Translations under genes and position numbers: made by a program
Part shown: piece by piece, positions 1 to 8,820 of the stretch
Layout of the letters: each line of letters opens with the position of its first letter
Position numbering within the stretch: the stretch's first letter is position 1
The notes under the pieces: generated by a model
Seen by the model: only the letters and a program-made list of their open reading frames with translations
Told to the model about the DNA's origin: nothing
Databases searched by the model: none
Assembly (NCBI GenBank): GCA_004151065.3
Contig: NWUY0300003854.1
Span: 8,623-24,230 of the forward strand
Direction: 5' to 3'
Length of the DNA: 15,608 nt
Source of the DNA: Larix sibirica
Taxonomy: Eukaryota; Streptophyta; Pinopsida; Pinales; Pinaceae

Positions 1-4
1 ATAT

Positions 5-513
5 AAGGAACCTTAAACAAAATTCATGGAAAATAAGCATTTTACAGGTGGAACCATGATGAATGTTTATGGAACCATGGAAAATTTTGATGTAATTACG
101 AACAATGTGAGTGGAACCATATACAATGCATACAAAACCACATGCAACTAAGGAGCCTTGAACAAGTCAATGGAATTATGAATTTGGTGGTGGAATCATC
201 TATATCAAGTTAAAGTTGATGAAGCCATGTACATATTTGGTGGTGGAATAATGGACATTTGGTGGTTAAATCTTGAACAAAGTTAATGGAACCATGAGCA
301 TTAGTGGTGGAACCATGAGTAATGGTCACGTGTTGGTGGAACCATACAAGGTACCTTGAACATAATTCATGGAAAATTATCATTTTAGGGGTGGAACTAT
401 GATGCATGTTTATGGAACCATGGACAATTTTGATGGAATTGTGAACAATGTGAGTGGAACCATGTATAATGCATACAAAACCACATGTAATTAAGGAACC
501 CTGAACAAAATTG
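5..513. repeat. Higher-order tandem array built on a GGAACCAT-rich motif
   Basis: The block beginning at 5 recurs at 348, giving a 343 bp period; the block beginning at 150 recurs in truncated form at 493, the same offset. The two long copies (5-149 and 348-492) match over nearly their full length with scattered substitutions. Inside each block a short motif, GGTGGAACCATGA and variants, occurs about a dozen times at uneven spacing, so the array probably grew from a short unit and was then duplicated as a larger block. Minus-strand open frames here (210-407, for example) are simply translations of the repeat. The left edge is cut by the window. No coding function is supported. Confidence 0.85.
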
Positions 514-857
514 GTGTGCTTAATTCCAATCCGAAATGCAAGTACATTTATTTAAGAATATCAAATCATACAACCAAGTTAAATGTGAAATGAAACTGAT
601 GCAATTATGGGTGCATGTGTGGTATGATTTAGCTAACAATGGGATGTTAAATATCTGTAGGTTTATGTGCGTGTTTGCAAAGCCATAATGACCTAGCGAC
701 CTTCCACACAAATAGAAAAAGGCCTTCCAAATTCTATCGTCCCATATGGTCATCAATCCACTAGGTATAGCTAGTGAAGGTGTGAAAGGATCAATTATAA
801 CGAGGGGCATTGGGAGCAGTACCAGTGGCCAACAAGACTGAGCTATGAAGAGTAGAT
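514..857. other. Spacer without a supported gene
   Basis: This stretch joins the two tandem arrays. A minus-strand open frame of 128 codons (906 to 520) crosses it, starting inside the first unit of the 85 bp minisatellite. It shows no domain I recognise, and its hydrophobic, Cys- and His-rich composition is what antisense reading of AT-rich DNA tends to give. The segment 800-857 may be a very degraded further minisatellite copy. I do not call it a gene. Confidence 0.5.
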
Positions 858-1281
858 GAACTGAGTAGGTGCCTACATAGACTGGGTTGGGAGGGCACGT
901 CTCCAAATGAACCTGATCTGGATGTTGTTGTGAAGAACTGTTGAACTAAGTAGGTGCCTACATAGACCAGGGTGGGAGGGAACATCTCCAAAGGAACCTG
1001 ATTGGAATGTTTCAATGACGAATTGTTGAACTGAGTAGGTTCCTACATAGACCTGGTTTGGGAGGGAATGTGTCCCAATGAACCCGATCTGGATGCTACA
1101 GTGAAAATTTATGGAGCTGAGCAGGTGCCTACATAAACCAAGTTGGGAGGGCACATCTCCAAAGGAACCTGATCTAGATGTTGCTGTGATGAATTGCTGA
1201 ACTGAGCAGGTGCCTACATAGACTGGGGTGGGAGGGCACGTCTCCAAATGAACCCTATATGGATGCTGCTAAACTGTAAGT
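858..1281. repeat. 85 bp minisatellite, five tandem copies
   Basis: Units start at 858, 943, 1028, 1114 and 1199. Spacings are 85, 85, 86 and 85 bp, and the fifth unit fades out near 1281. Each unit carries the conserved cores GTAGGTGCCTACATAGAC, with the palindrome AGGTGCCT or a variant, and GGGAGGGCACGTCTCC. Units differ from one another by roughly 10 to 20 percent by eye. Because 85 is not a multiple of three, a frame that reads through shifts at every unit. The minus strand nevertheless stays open for 124 codons (1247 to 873), while the plus strand is full of stops. It could be a satellite seed or an internal repeat of the retroposon that follows. Confidence 0.92.
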
Positions 1282-1439
1282 GAGCTAATAATTGCAAAAT
1301 AGATCTCTAAAACTGATAAATAAACTAATGTTGATTCGAAGCATGTTGGAACTAAGATAGAGATAGGAGCTAACCAATTAGCTATAAATAAGATGAGTTT
1401 CCCCATGAAGCTGAAGATGATCCTTGTGAACAAGTGTAA
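1282..1439. other. Short AT-rich spacer
   Basis: Nothing recognisable lies here. It separates the minisatellite from the first coding-like codons of the decayed ORF that follows, and may hold the 5' part of that element. Confidence 0.4.
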
Positions 1440-2811
1440 TATGAGCTTCTATGTGAGCTAGAGGAGGAACCCAGAGAGTCCTATGAACTTTTTGCTGGAA
1501 TGAGCTACTAAAAATTGAAACTTTTGCTATTCAAAGATAAGGCTCTTGCAATGAAAGAGTGTGAAAAAAACAAAAAAAAATGATGTTGATCTAGTTGAAG
1601 TGCAACAACTTGAACTGGATTTGAAAACTGAGAAGAAGTTGATTCATAATATGAAACTGGATCAAAATCCTTGGGACAGACTAGTGAAGTTGGGCAATCT
1701 TTCTCTCCTTGCTGTGTGTGACCCTTCCATTTCATTGTTGAGTGCAAATCAGAGCTTGAGCTTGGGTTATGGAATTAGAGGAAACGGGGAGAGATACAAA
1801 GCTAGAGGGAATGGATCTGTGGATCTGGAGAGGGCATGGATTTGAGAAGAGGAGGTCTAAAGAGAGGGACTTACGGTTGTTGGAAAAGGAGCATAGCAAT
1901 GAATAGGTCGAATGGAGAGAAGAGGTTGCAAAGAGAAGAGAGATGGAATTGACTGAGCAGTTGAAACTGGACCTGGAAGGCTATTGGGGAAGTGTGTGTT
2001 GTTTCTAGGTAGAATGGGTTTGATTGTAGTGGAGTGAATTAAAATGCACCTAGAATAAAAAAATGAATCTATGGTCGCGAGGGGGAAGAACCTTGGCCTA
2101 GCTATTTTGCACACGAGGAGAGATGGGCAGAGAGCCCTCTCTTTGGACCACGTATTTATATCTCTCTCTTGTAAGAGCTGTGAATTTTTCAAATTTGGAT
2201 ATGACCTACATGGCTCAGAATATTCCATCTCTATCTGATTACTACATGAACGACCAGGGATCCCCTTTCTTTCCATAGACCTACTAGAAAAGGAACAAGG
2301 CCCAAAGGGATCAACAATCCAAGTATCATACAATCTTATGTCCTACCATGACTTCTATCCAGTTTGGGTAATGAGGGATGTGTTAGGAACAATAAGCCAA
2401 GGTGGTCGCCAACTCGCTCCTGGAAAGCAATCCTCAGGGAGATATAGGGGAATCCCTGTCATGCGTTTGTTTGAAGGACTGGCCGGATAAGCAAGGAAAT
2501 ACAATAGAGGCAATAAGAAAATGTAACCCCAACCAAAGAGAAGAAGAAGATAAAGGGGCGAACTGCAACTAGGAAGCTATGGCGAGCTAGAGAGAAATCT
2601 ACAGTGGGATAAGGAACGATTTTCTAGACTTTAAGAGGATTCTGAGGAATTTCATGATGATGTGAAAGAGCTCCTGGACATCATGAGGCACCTTATGCTT
2701 GAGTTGGCAAGAGTGGACTCACGCTTAAAGGATGTTGAGGGAAACACACGAGACCTGGGTGGGCTAATCGACATGGAAAAACTATTGGGCATGAATAAAG
2801 GAAACCATTGA
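1440..2811 (+). pseudogene. Long decayed ORF with C-terminal coiled coil, family unknown
   Basis: Coding character starts at 1440 with a Glu-rich stretch (LCELEEEPRESYELF). It shifts frame in the A-runs near 1565-1582 and continues in the frame of 1561. From 2101 to 2487 that frame has a single stop (TGA, 2236) in about 129 codons and reads as a normal protein, for example SIDLLEKEQGPKGS and YHDFYPVWVMRDV. Further stops lie at 2056, 2488, 2524, 2551 and 2632, and the frame ends at 2809. The last 80 codons (2560-2808) are heptad-like and charged, as in DDVKELLDIMRHLMLELA, and suggest a coiled coil. The 158-codon minus-strand frame at 1857-2333 is an antisense shadow. I do not recognise the family. 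A retroelement ORF is my preferred reading, because a LINE-like 3' end follows about 105 bp downstream; a retrocopied host gene is the alternative. Confidence 0.55.
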
Positions 2812-2950
2812 TAGTTTTCACAGCTTGTAGGATACAGAGGAATGGAGGAATACATGGTCTAGATGTCAACCAACTACTCTACCAAGTACCAATAGCCCAT
2901 GGAGGAGGTTTCTTTCTTTTTGAATATGTATAAATTATGCAGTTTAAATG
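2812..2950 (+). mobile_element. Possible 3' end of the retroposon carrying the 1440-2811 ORF
   Basis: After the last stop, the sequence reaches a T-rich run followed by TTTTTGAATATG at 2917-2928. This resembles the TTTTTAATATAA boxes near the other retroposon 3' ends in this window. There is no clean poly(A) and I see no target-site duplication, so the boundary is approximate and the call rests mainly on analogy. Confidence 0.35.
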
Positions 2951-3177
2951 CATATTAATATTAGAACAATATGTGTGAATTTATAGCACTAAAAAGATAG
3001 TTAGACAAAATGATAGCTGGAGCAACATAGATAATGATCATGAAACAATAATTTTTTGGAATTTCATTATGCATATTTGAAAAGCTCAATTTTTGTGATC
3101 GTTGGATGTCTTCATCTTTTCTAATATAATTATGCAAATTGTTTATGCTCAAAACAAAACAAAAAAATATCACTTAT
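2951..3177. other. AT-rich spacer
   Basis: No gene. The minus-strand 70-codon frame at 2961-3173 is low-complexity and has no recognisable motif. The left border of repeat copy A lies at the right end of this stretch. Confidence 0.4.
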
Positions 3178-4413
3178 TGCAATGCATGGATCATAATCAA
3201 AGCTCTCTTCTTAGTTTTTCAAATAAGATATATTCAAATAAAAATTATGGTGTGTAATTAAGCTTTTATCTCATGTTGTCAAACAAAGAGATGTTATTAT
3301 AATTGAAAAACATCTTTAAAAAATAAATAGCTTTGCAATTGTTAATACAAAATACAACTTTAGTGTGTTAAGTTGCTTATAAAGAGATCAAAAGAAAAAT
3401 GTTCATCATTAATATAAAATATGCCATAATGCCTTTGACTTTCATAACTACCTAAATAAAAATAATATCTTGTTGGATTTGTTCCTGTGTCTAATTTGTA
3501 TGATTTTATCACTACTACATGTTTTGGAATTGCATATTTATTTTCTAGGATGTTTATGGAAAAATAGAATGTGATTAACATCATTTTAATATTAAAAATA
3601 GATCGAAAAAAAAGTACAATTTTTTCTTTTACTTCCTCTTTAAAAGAAATCACACAATCATCCTCAACTAAGCCATTCAAGCATCCTCAACTAGGCCATT
3701 CATTTTCATGCCACTCATCCTTTGCACCAGGTATTCATTAAAGATCACAACTTCAATCCTTTATGCAACAACACTCACCTCAAAACACATTCCCTTACCT
3801 AGCATGTAGAAGCTCCAATCTACTTCCCAAATGTTGCAATGCTTCAAAACATTGCATCAGCCATATCTCCTAGAATTACCTCAAATTGACACAATTTCTA
3901 TGCTATATACTTTAACTTGAAAAAAAATTGAGTAAACCTCATTTTTCAATATTATTATTCTCTATCCTCCTATTTCTACAATTCCACGTGGTCATTGAAA
4001 GACTAGGGTTTACAAGCATATATTAAGCTACAAACACAAGCCACATATTGATGACCTACACAAATCCATCTAATGAACAATAATATGAAATAGGTCACCT
4101 CAATTTGCTGTCCAAGTAAGTATAAGTGAATGACCAAGATAAAAGGCCTTAACCTTACATGACTAGAAAAAAAAACATGCATAACCTCAATATAACATTG
4201 AAAAAAATATAATAAAATTATGGAGATAAAGAACCATGAATATTGTGTAGTTAGAATTTGAGTAATAAATACAACCTATGATTAGGAATCCACAACGGTC
4301 TATCCAACAAACATACAAAGGAATTAGAAATGAAATGAATGATGGGCTTTAGCCTTACATAATTGATAAATAAAAAATTATCAATGATATCCACCATAAA
4401 TGGCAAATGGATA
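3178..4413 (+). repeat. Diverged direct repeat, copy A (empty-site copy)
   Basis: This segment matches 6115-8820 in the same orientation over essentially its full length, once the insertion at 6231-7511 is removed. Landmarks shared in order include TGCAATGCAT then CATAATCAAAGC, AATTGAAAAACATCTTTAAA, CAACAACACTCACCTCAAAA, AAAAGACTAGGGTTTAC-like sequence, CCAAGTAAGTATAAGTGAAT and TCAATGATATCCACC. By eye about four fifths of positions agree. Copy A lacks two blocks present in copy B (around 7580-7650 and 7700-7825). Minus frames such as 3360-3680 overlap a conserved stretch (VVIKSYKLD), but copy B breaks the frame, so I do not call a gene. No TG..CA ends or primer-binding site are evident, so there is no evidence that these are LTRs. 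Confidence 0.85.
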
Positions 4414-4976
4414 CCCTATATATTATATATGTGAAACAAAAAAACATAATTTATTATTTTTTTTAGAAAAGCAAGAATAATGGCTTTTCCTTGCCCCGCC
4501 TTGCATGAATTCTCTTATTTTAGTCTTCTCTTAGCCAGGTTTAGCATTATTCTTCCTTTGATTGCAAGAACTTGTACTTGACATACTGGCCTTTGCTAGC
4601 ATTATTTGCTCCCACATTTTTATCTCGATGTGGAACACATTCAAGAGGCTTTGAAAAATGTGTTTATATGTTTGGAGATATGGATATTTTATGTTTTGCA
4701 ACAATATGCATACCATGTTCATCCGTATATTAGTGAAGTTCAAAAGTTTCTTAGAAAATGAAAGAAGTTAGATTCAAAGTTGACCATGGAAATTGATAAC
4801 TAGCCAAAAATATATAAATTCCATAGCAAAGAACAATTTTCATTTTCATTTTTTTTAAATTAATTGGCATATGATTTCGATTGGGGATTTTTTTCTTAGT
4901 TTTTTAAAATAAGAACACATAATAATCAATATATGTCTCCCAATTCGGGTGGCGGGGAGAAGGCTCTAGAAGTCCC
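4414..4976. other. AT-rich stretch with a possible minus-strand retroposon tail
   Basis: A run of eight T (4457-4464) could be the poly(A) of a minus-strand retroposon whose body reaches to about 4750. It contains a 70-codon minus frame (4743 to 4531, ending in a Ser-, Asn- and Lys-rich tail). I see no target-site duplication and no domain. From 4800 to 4930 the DNA is low-complexity AT. A compositional change at about 4935 (GGGTGGCGGGGAGAAGG) marks the start of the next coding-like region. Confidence 0.35.
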
Positions 4977-5722
4977 TTGCCCATAGGCATGTCACCTCAA
5001 GCACTCACACGCACCAACATTATATGGACAAGACATCGCAGGAAGGTGGAGGACACCTGGTCGTTATCTATCCCACTCACCATGATGAAGAGAAATGCGA
5101 ATGATGAATGTGGATACAGGGAGGTTTTTACCATCATGGTGTTCAGACGTAGCTTGCAGGAGAAGGACAGGGCTCTATTTCATGGTGCTTGTGGGAAATG
5201 GGAACATTCTCAAGCCAATATTCATTCATATGCCAAGAAGACCCATTCTTATTACCTGCAAAGAAGGGAACTGGAAGTACTAGGCGGCTTTTGTGTGGTA
5301 TCATCTTCCTCCACTGATACCACACAAGAGCAAGAGGTAGTGAAGGATGAAGAAGTTCAACAGGATATGCAAGCATGGATACCTGACATGAGGAACTCCC
5401 TCACCGAGGCTCAAAATATTTTCAAATTGTTTTACTTTATTGGCATACAGAATCCCTACTTGGAAAATTTTTGCTGGATCACGAGGAAGAGCGGAAGGAG
5501 ATTCTTCTTCAGGTTCATGAGCTCCAGAAACAGTTAGGGCGATTTCAAAGAGAATTCAAGGAATGAATGAAACAGATGGCCACAAGAGTCAACTAAATAT
5601 CCAAAGCTATCACTGGCTTTGTGTTTGCAAAGAAATCTAAGGAGGAAGAGCACCCACCATCCTCTTCATCCCAAGAGGTGCCTTATATTTATGTTTATGA
5701 CGATGAGGAACATACCCCTTAG
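4977..5722 (+). pseudogene. Decayed coiled-coil ORF with acidic C-terminus, family unknown
   Basis: Two frames carry coding traces. The frame from 4977 is open to 5537 (186 codons), and its part from about 5310 to 5465 reads convincingly (EVVKDEEVQQDMQAWIPDM). Near 5465-5471 coding jumps to another frame starting at 5471, with charged heptad-like sequence (LLQVHELQKQLGRFQREFKE). That frame is interrupted by TGA and TAA stops about 95 and 125 bp downstream. It ends with a Ser/Glu-rich, acidic tail (VYDDEEHTP) and TAG at 5720. A second frame may carry part of the original protein at 5095-5283, implying another shift. I do not recognise the family. The arrangement, a coiled coil and acidic tail followed by a retroposon-like 3' end, parallels the ORFs at 1440-2811 and 10168-10660. 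Confidence 0.5.
5288..5330. repeat. Perfect inverted repeat (hairpin)
   Basis: TTGTGTGGTATCA at 5291-5303 is the exact reverse complement of 5315-5327, with an 11-base loop (TCTTCCTCCAC). The arms extend to 16 bp with one G-T-type mismatch. It lies inside the decayed coding region. Confidence 0.9.
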
Positions 5723-5990
5723 TTGTGTCTAGGTTATGTCTCATTTTGTTTAATACAGTTATCATATTTTTGCTCAAAAAATGTGTTCTGAACACTGCTA
5801 CAATATTCATGATAGTTGTATATTAGGCAAACATAGGAACATTGGTAGCTATGGTTATAGACATTACCGGTCCATTTTGAAAAGCTTATCTTTTATCGTT
5901 GGTCGGGTTTCCCAAGTGGCCAACTAGCCGGAACTTCTCTGTCATTTTCTTTTTAATATAAATAGTTAGCTTACAATATACACATATACA
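5723..5990 (+). mobile_element. Retroposon 3' untranslated region and 3' end
   Basis: This follows the stop of the ORF above. It ends with TTTTTAATATAAAT at 5950-5963, the same box seen near the ends of the two minus-strand retroposons, and then runs into a (TG)n tract rather than poly(A). Some LINEs do terminate in simple repeats, so the (TG)n may be the element's own tail. No target-site duplication was found. Confidence 0.4.
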
Positions 5991-6119
5991 TGTGTGTGTG
6001 TGTGTGTGTGTGTGTTAATATTTCATGTAATGCAAATACACACACACAAAAACACACATACATAATTACATATACATATACATGTATGTGTGTGTGTATT
6101 AATATTTCATGTAATGCAA
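5991..6119. repeat. (TG)n/(CA)n microsatellite with an 84 bp tandem duplication
   Basis: A (TG)12 tract occupies 5991-6015, a CA-rich tract about 6037-6060, and a second TG tract about 6086-6097. The 21 bp segment at 6015-6035 recurs exactly at 6099-6119, showing an 84 bp tandem duplication. Opposed TG and CA tracts could fold back on each other. The plus-strand frame from 5990 is a translation of the microsatellite. Confidence 0.9.
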
Positions 6120-6217
6120 TGCATTTGAATCATAATCAAAGCTTTCTTCTTAGTTTTTTAAATAATATATATTCAAGAAATATCATGGTGTTTAACAAGC
6201 TTTTATCTATCTCATGT

Positions 6218-6230
6218 GTCCAAGAAAGAG
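6218..6230. repeat. Target-site duplication, left copy
   Basis: GTCCAAGAAAGAG at 6218-6230 matches GTCCAAGAAATAG at 7512-7524 with one mismatch. The pair flanks the minus-strand retroposon, immediately next to its poly(A), which reads as T on this strand. Repeat copy A has a single corresponding site, GTCAAACAAAGAG at 3278-3290, in an uninterrupted context. Confidence 0.85.
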
Positions 6231-7511
6231 TTTTTTTTTGTAAGTAAGCATCAAACATTATATTAATAAACTAGAAATATGTACAGAGCTGATAACTTGA
6301 GAGGTTGGAGGAGGCCTACCCCTGCCAATCCATAATTGTACTTGTACTAGAGTGATACTCCCACCCCAGAGGGGAAACTAGGAGCGAAAGAAACTTCATG
6401 ACAGAGAGTGTTTTAAGAATGAGATTCAAGTTCAAACCTAAAAATATTCAGACCAAGAGACTGCTTGAACTAAGTCTGACAATTCCATGAAAAAAAAAAA
6501 TCCAAAATAGCAAGCAAGAACCCAAGAACCTGGTTGACCACATAAGAACGTAGACAAGTTACTGGATAGCGATCTAAGTGCGGCTGTTCATGGATGAACC
6601 AAGAAGTGTTTAATGCATTACCTAGTGTCAGTGTCCTTGGGATTAAATAAACCCCTAGATGCTTGGAAATCACATCGATTTTCTTATGCATCACACGAGA
6701 ATCGACTCTCTGCTCATGCAGCCAACCGATCTCTCGTTTCAGCTCTGCAATTTCCTTGTTGCCGTCGATCAGGACCTAATCAAAATGGCATTTGATGAAC
6801 CTGACTGAAGCAATTGATATTTCATACAGGGCCAAGCGCAAATAGGTAACCCCTGGGTCTTAGATCCAGGCATCTAGAGCATTGAACTCCTCCACCTCTT
6901 GGAAAGTTTTCATCTCATTCCACAATTATTTTCCTTCAAGTCTATTTCCTCCTTCACCTTTTGGGGGATGTATTTTTTGAAGTAATGAGTAGATTGGGCT
7001 GCCTTCAGCTGTTCTCTAGTCGACTTTGGGTGCTCCATAGGAGCTTTCTCCTTACATACCCTCTTGCATTTCATTCCCCCCTAGTTTACATTTCTCTGCA
7101 ATTTCCAATCTAAGAATCGATCGAATGGCAAAGACATGCAACAAGACTCAGAGTATGGGAACCTTTAGGCACATAAGTCTTAAAAATAACACCCTCCCAT
7201 CTATTCGTCCAATCATCCAAGTTAGTGATATCTCTAGGATGAGCCATAATGACTACATATAGCTCCCCCAGTGGCTCCATTCTCCATCATGTGTTCCCTT
7301 CATGGCTTTTGTCTCCCATGAATGTAGATCAGTACTTGAAGCTCTTCGTCGTCCCTTATACTTGCATTCATGATTTCCATGAGTCGTCGAACCGTTTCCC
7401 TCATCTCTGCCTTAAATATCAGGAGATACAATAGTGGGAGTACACTCCATGCGTTTCTCCACTTGTCCTCTCTCCATGTGATCACCGTCGTCTTGGACAC
7501 CCACATCTGAG
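6231..7511 (-). mobile_element. 5'-truncated retroposon with poly(A) tail, inserted in repeat copy B
   Basis: The element is 1281 bp and reads on the minus strand from 7511 to a nine-base poly(A) (T at 6231-6239). It is flanked by a 13 bp duplication, and the empty site is preserved in copy A, so its borders are well fixed. Near the 3' end it carries TTATTAATATAAT (6257-6269 reversed). It contains decayed coding sequence (see the pseudogene at 6610-7506). It is either the 3' part of a LINE or a retrocopy of a host transcript mobilised by LINE machinery. Poly(A) and a target-site duplication fit both, and no reverse transcriptase remains to decide. Confidence 0.82.
6610..7506 (-). pseudogene. 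Decayed ORF inside the retroposon, family unknown
   Basis: Read on the minus strand, coding character moves between frames. One open piece covers 7506-7300 (TVITWREDKWRNAW). A second covers about 7245-7110 (DITNLDDWTNRWEGVIFKTY). Others include KKYIPQKVKEEIDLKE near 6970 and FQEVEEFNALDAW near 6890. A charged heptad-like stretch, NKEIAELKREIGWLHEQR, follows near 6740. Several stops and at least three frame changes separate these, so the gene is dead. I do not recognise the family. The C-terminal coiled coil just upstream of a retroposon 3' end resembles the other decayed ORFs here; RVDSR after the helical region also appears in the 1440-2811 ORF, which is suggestive only. Confidence 0.5.
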
Positions 7512-7524
7512 GTCCAAGAAATAG
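7512..7524. repeat. Target-site duplication, right copy
   Basis: GTCCAAGAAATAG pairs with 6218-6230 (12 of 13 bases identical) and marks the 5' side of the minus-strand retroposon. Confidence 0.82.
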
Positions 7525-8820
7525 ATGTTTTGTAATTGAAAAACATCTTTAAAATATAAATAGTTTTGTAATTATTACTCTTCTATTAAATAATATTTGA
7601 GCTTTCTAACCTTGCATTGAACAAAAAAACCTTATTTAGATTACATTCAAAATACAAGATACAACACAGTGATGTATGTTGTCTATAAAGAAATCAAAAC
7701 AAAATATTGTTAATATTAAATCTAAAATCCATGACCAAAGCTTTATTTTTTTATATTTGTTAAAAAATAATTATATTGTAATATTTATATAAATACACAC
7801 CTTGTCTCCACAACAAAACAATTTTCATCACTAACATAAAATAATCCATAATGTCGTTGACTTCCATAACTATATAAATAAAACTAATGGAGTGTTGGAT
7901 TGTTCCTATGTCCAATTTGTACGATTTTATCACTACTAGACGATTTGGCATTGCATGGCATTGCATCTTTTACTTCATAGGATGTTTACTACAACATAGA
8001 ATGTAATTAACATGAATTTAACATGTTTACTTCCTTTTGAAAAAATAAAATCACATAATCATTCTCAATTGGGCCATTCCTTTTCCTACCACCCATCCTT
8101 TGTACCAAATACTCATTAAAAATCACGGCTTTAACCTTTTTTGCAACAACACTCACCTCAAAACACATTCCCTTTCTTAGCATGTAAAAGTTCCAATCTC
8201 CTTCCTGAATGTTGCAATGCTTTAAACCATTACATCACCATATCTCCTAAAATCACCTTAAATTGGCGCAATTCCTCTACTATATTATTTAACTTGAAAT
8301 AATAGTTGTGACCACACCGCCTCTTTCCATCTCATGATTCCCTTTCCTCCTATTCCTTCAATTTCCATGATGTCATTAAAAGACTAGGGTTTACGTGCAT
8401 GTATTAAGCTACGAATACAAGCCACATATTAACGACCTACACAAATCAATCTAATGAATAATAATATGAAATAGTTCGTCTCAACTTGTCCTCCAAGTAA
8501 GTATAAGTGAATGACCAAGTTAAAAGGTCTTGACCTTACATGACTAGAAAAGAAACACTCATAACCTCAATCTAACATTGAAGCGAATATAATAAAATGA
8601 TAGAGATGAAGAACCTTAAATCTTGTGTAGCTAGGACTTGAGTAACAAACCCAACCCAGGAATCCACAATTGTTTATCCAACAAACAACATTGCAACACA
8701 CATTACCTCTATCTATTATCTAATAAAACACAAACAAACAAGAAAGATGATTGGCTTTGGCCTTACATAATTACTAAAGCAACAATTGTCAATGATATCC
8801 ACCTTCGAGGAAAATGGACA

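Larger units (their letters stand above)
6115..8820 (+). repeat. Diverged direct repeat, copy B (interrupted copy)
   Basis: This is the counterpart of 3178-4413, in the same orientation. It is split by a retroposon at 6231-7511; repeat sequence resumes at once afterwards with ATGTTTTGTAATTGAAAAAC, matching copy A at about 3291-3310. Copy B is otherwise longer than A because it keeps two AT-rich blocks (about 7580-7650 and 7700-7825). The minus frame 7966-7760 shares VVIKSYKLD with copy A and then diverges by frameshift, so any coding function is lost or was never there. Confidence 0.85.

Noticed and set aside
520-1247. Minus-strand open frames of 74-128 codons
   Set aside because: They are translations of the 85 bp minisatellite and its flank, with phase changing every unit.
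1857-2333. 158-codon minus-strand open frame
   Set aside because: The plus strand has the better coding pattern in one frame across the same stretch; the minus frame is Pro/Ser/Cys-rich antisense without a domain.
5990-6247. 85-codon frame starting at the (TG)n tract
   Set aside because: Translation of microsatellite and repeat copy B sequence.
3178-8820. Copies A and B as the two LTRs of an LTR retrotransposon
   Set aside because: No TG...CA ends, primer-binding site, polypurine tract or gag-pol between them, and the 1.7 kb between them holds its own unrelated retroposon remnant.
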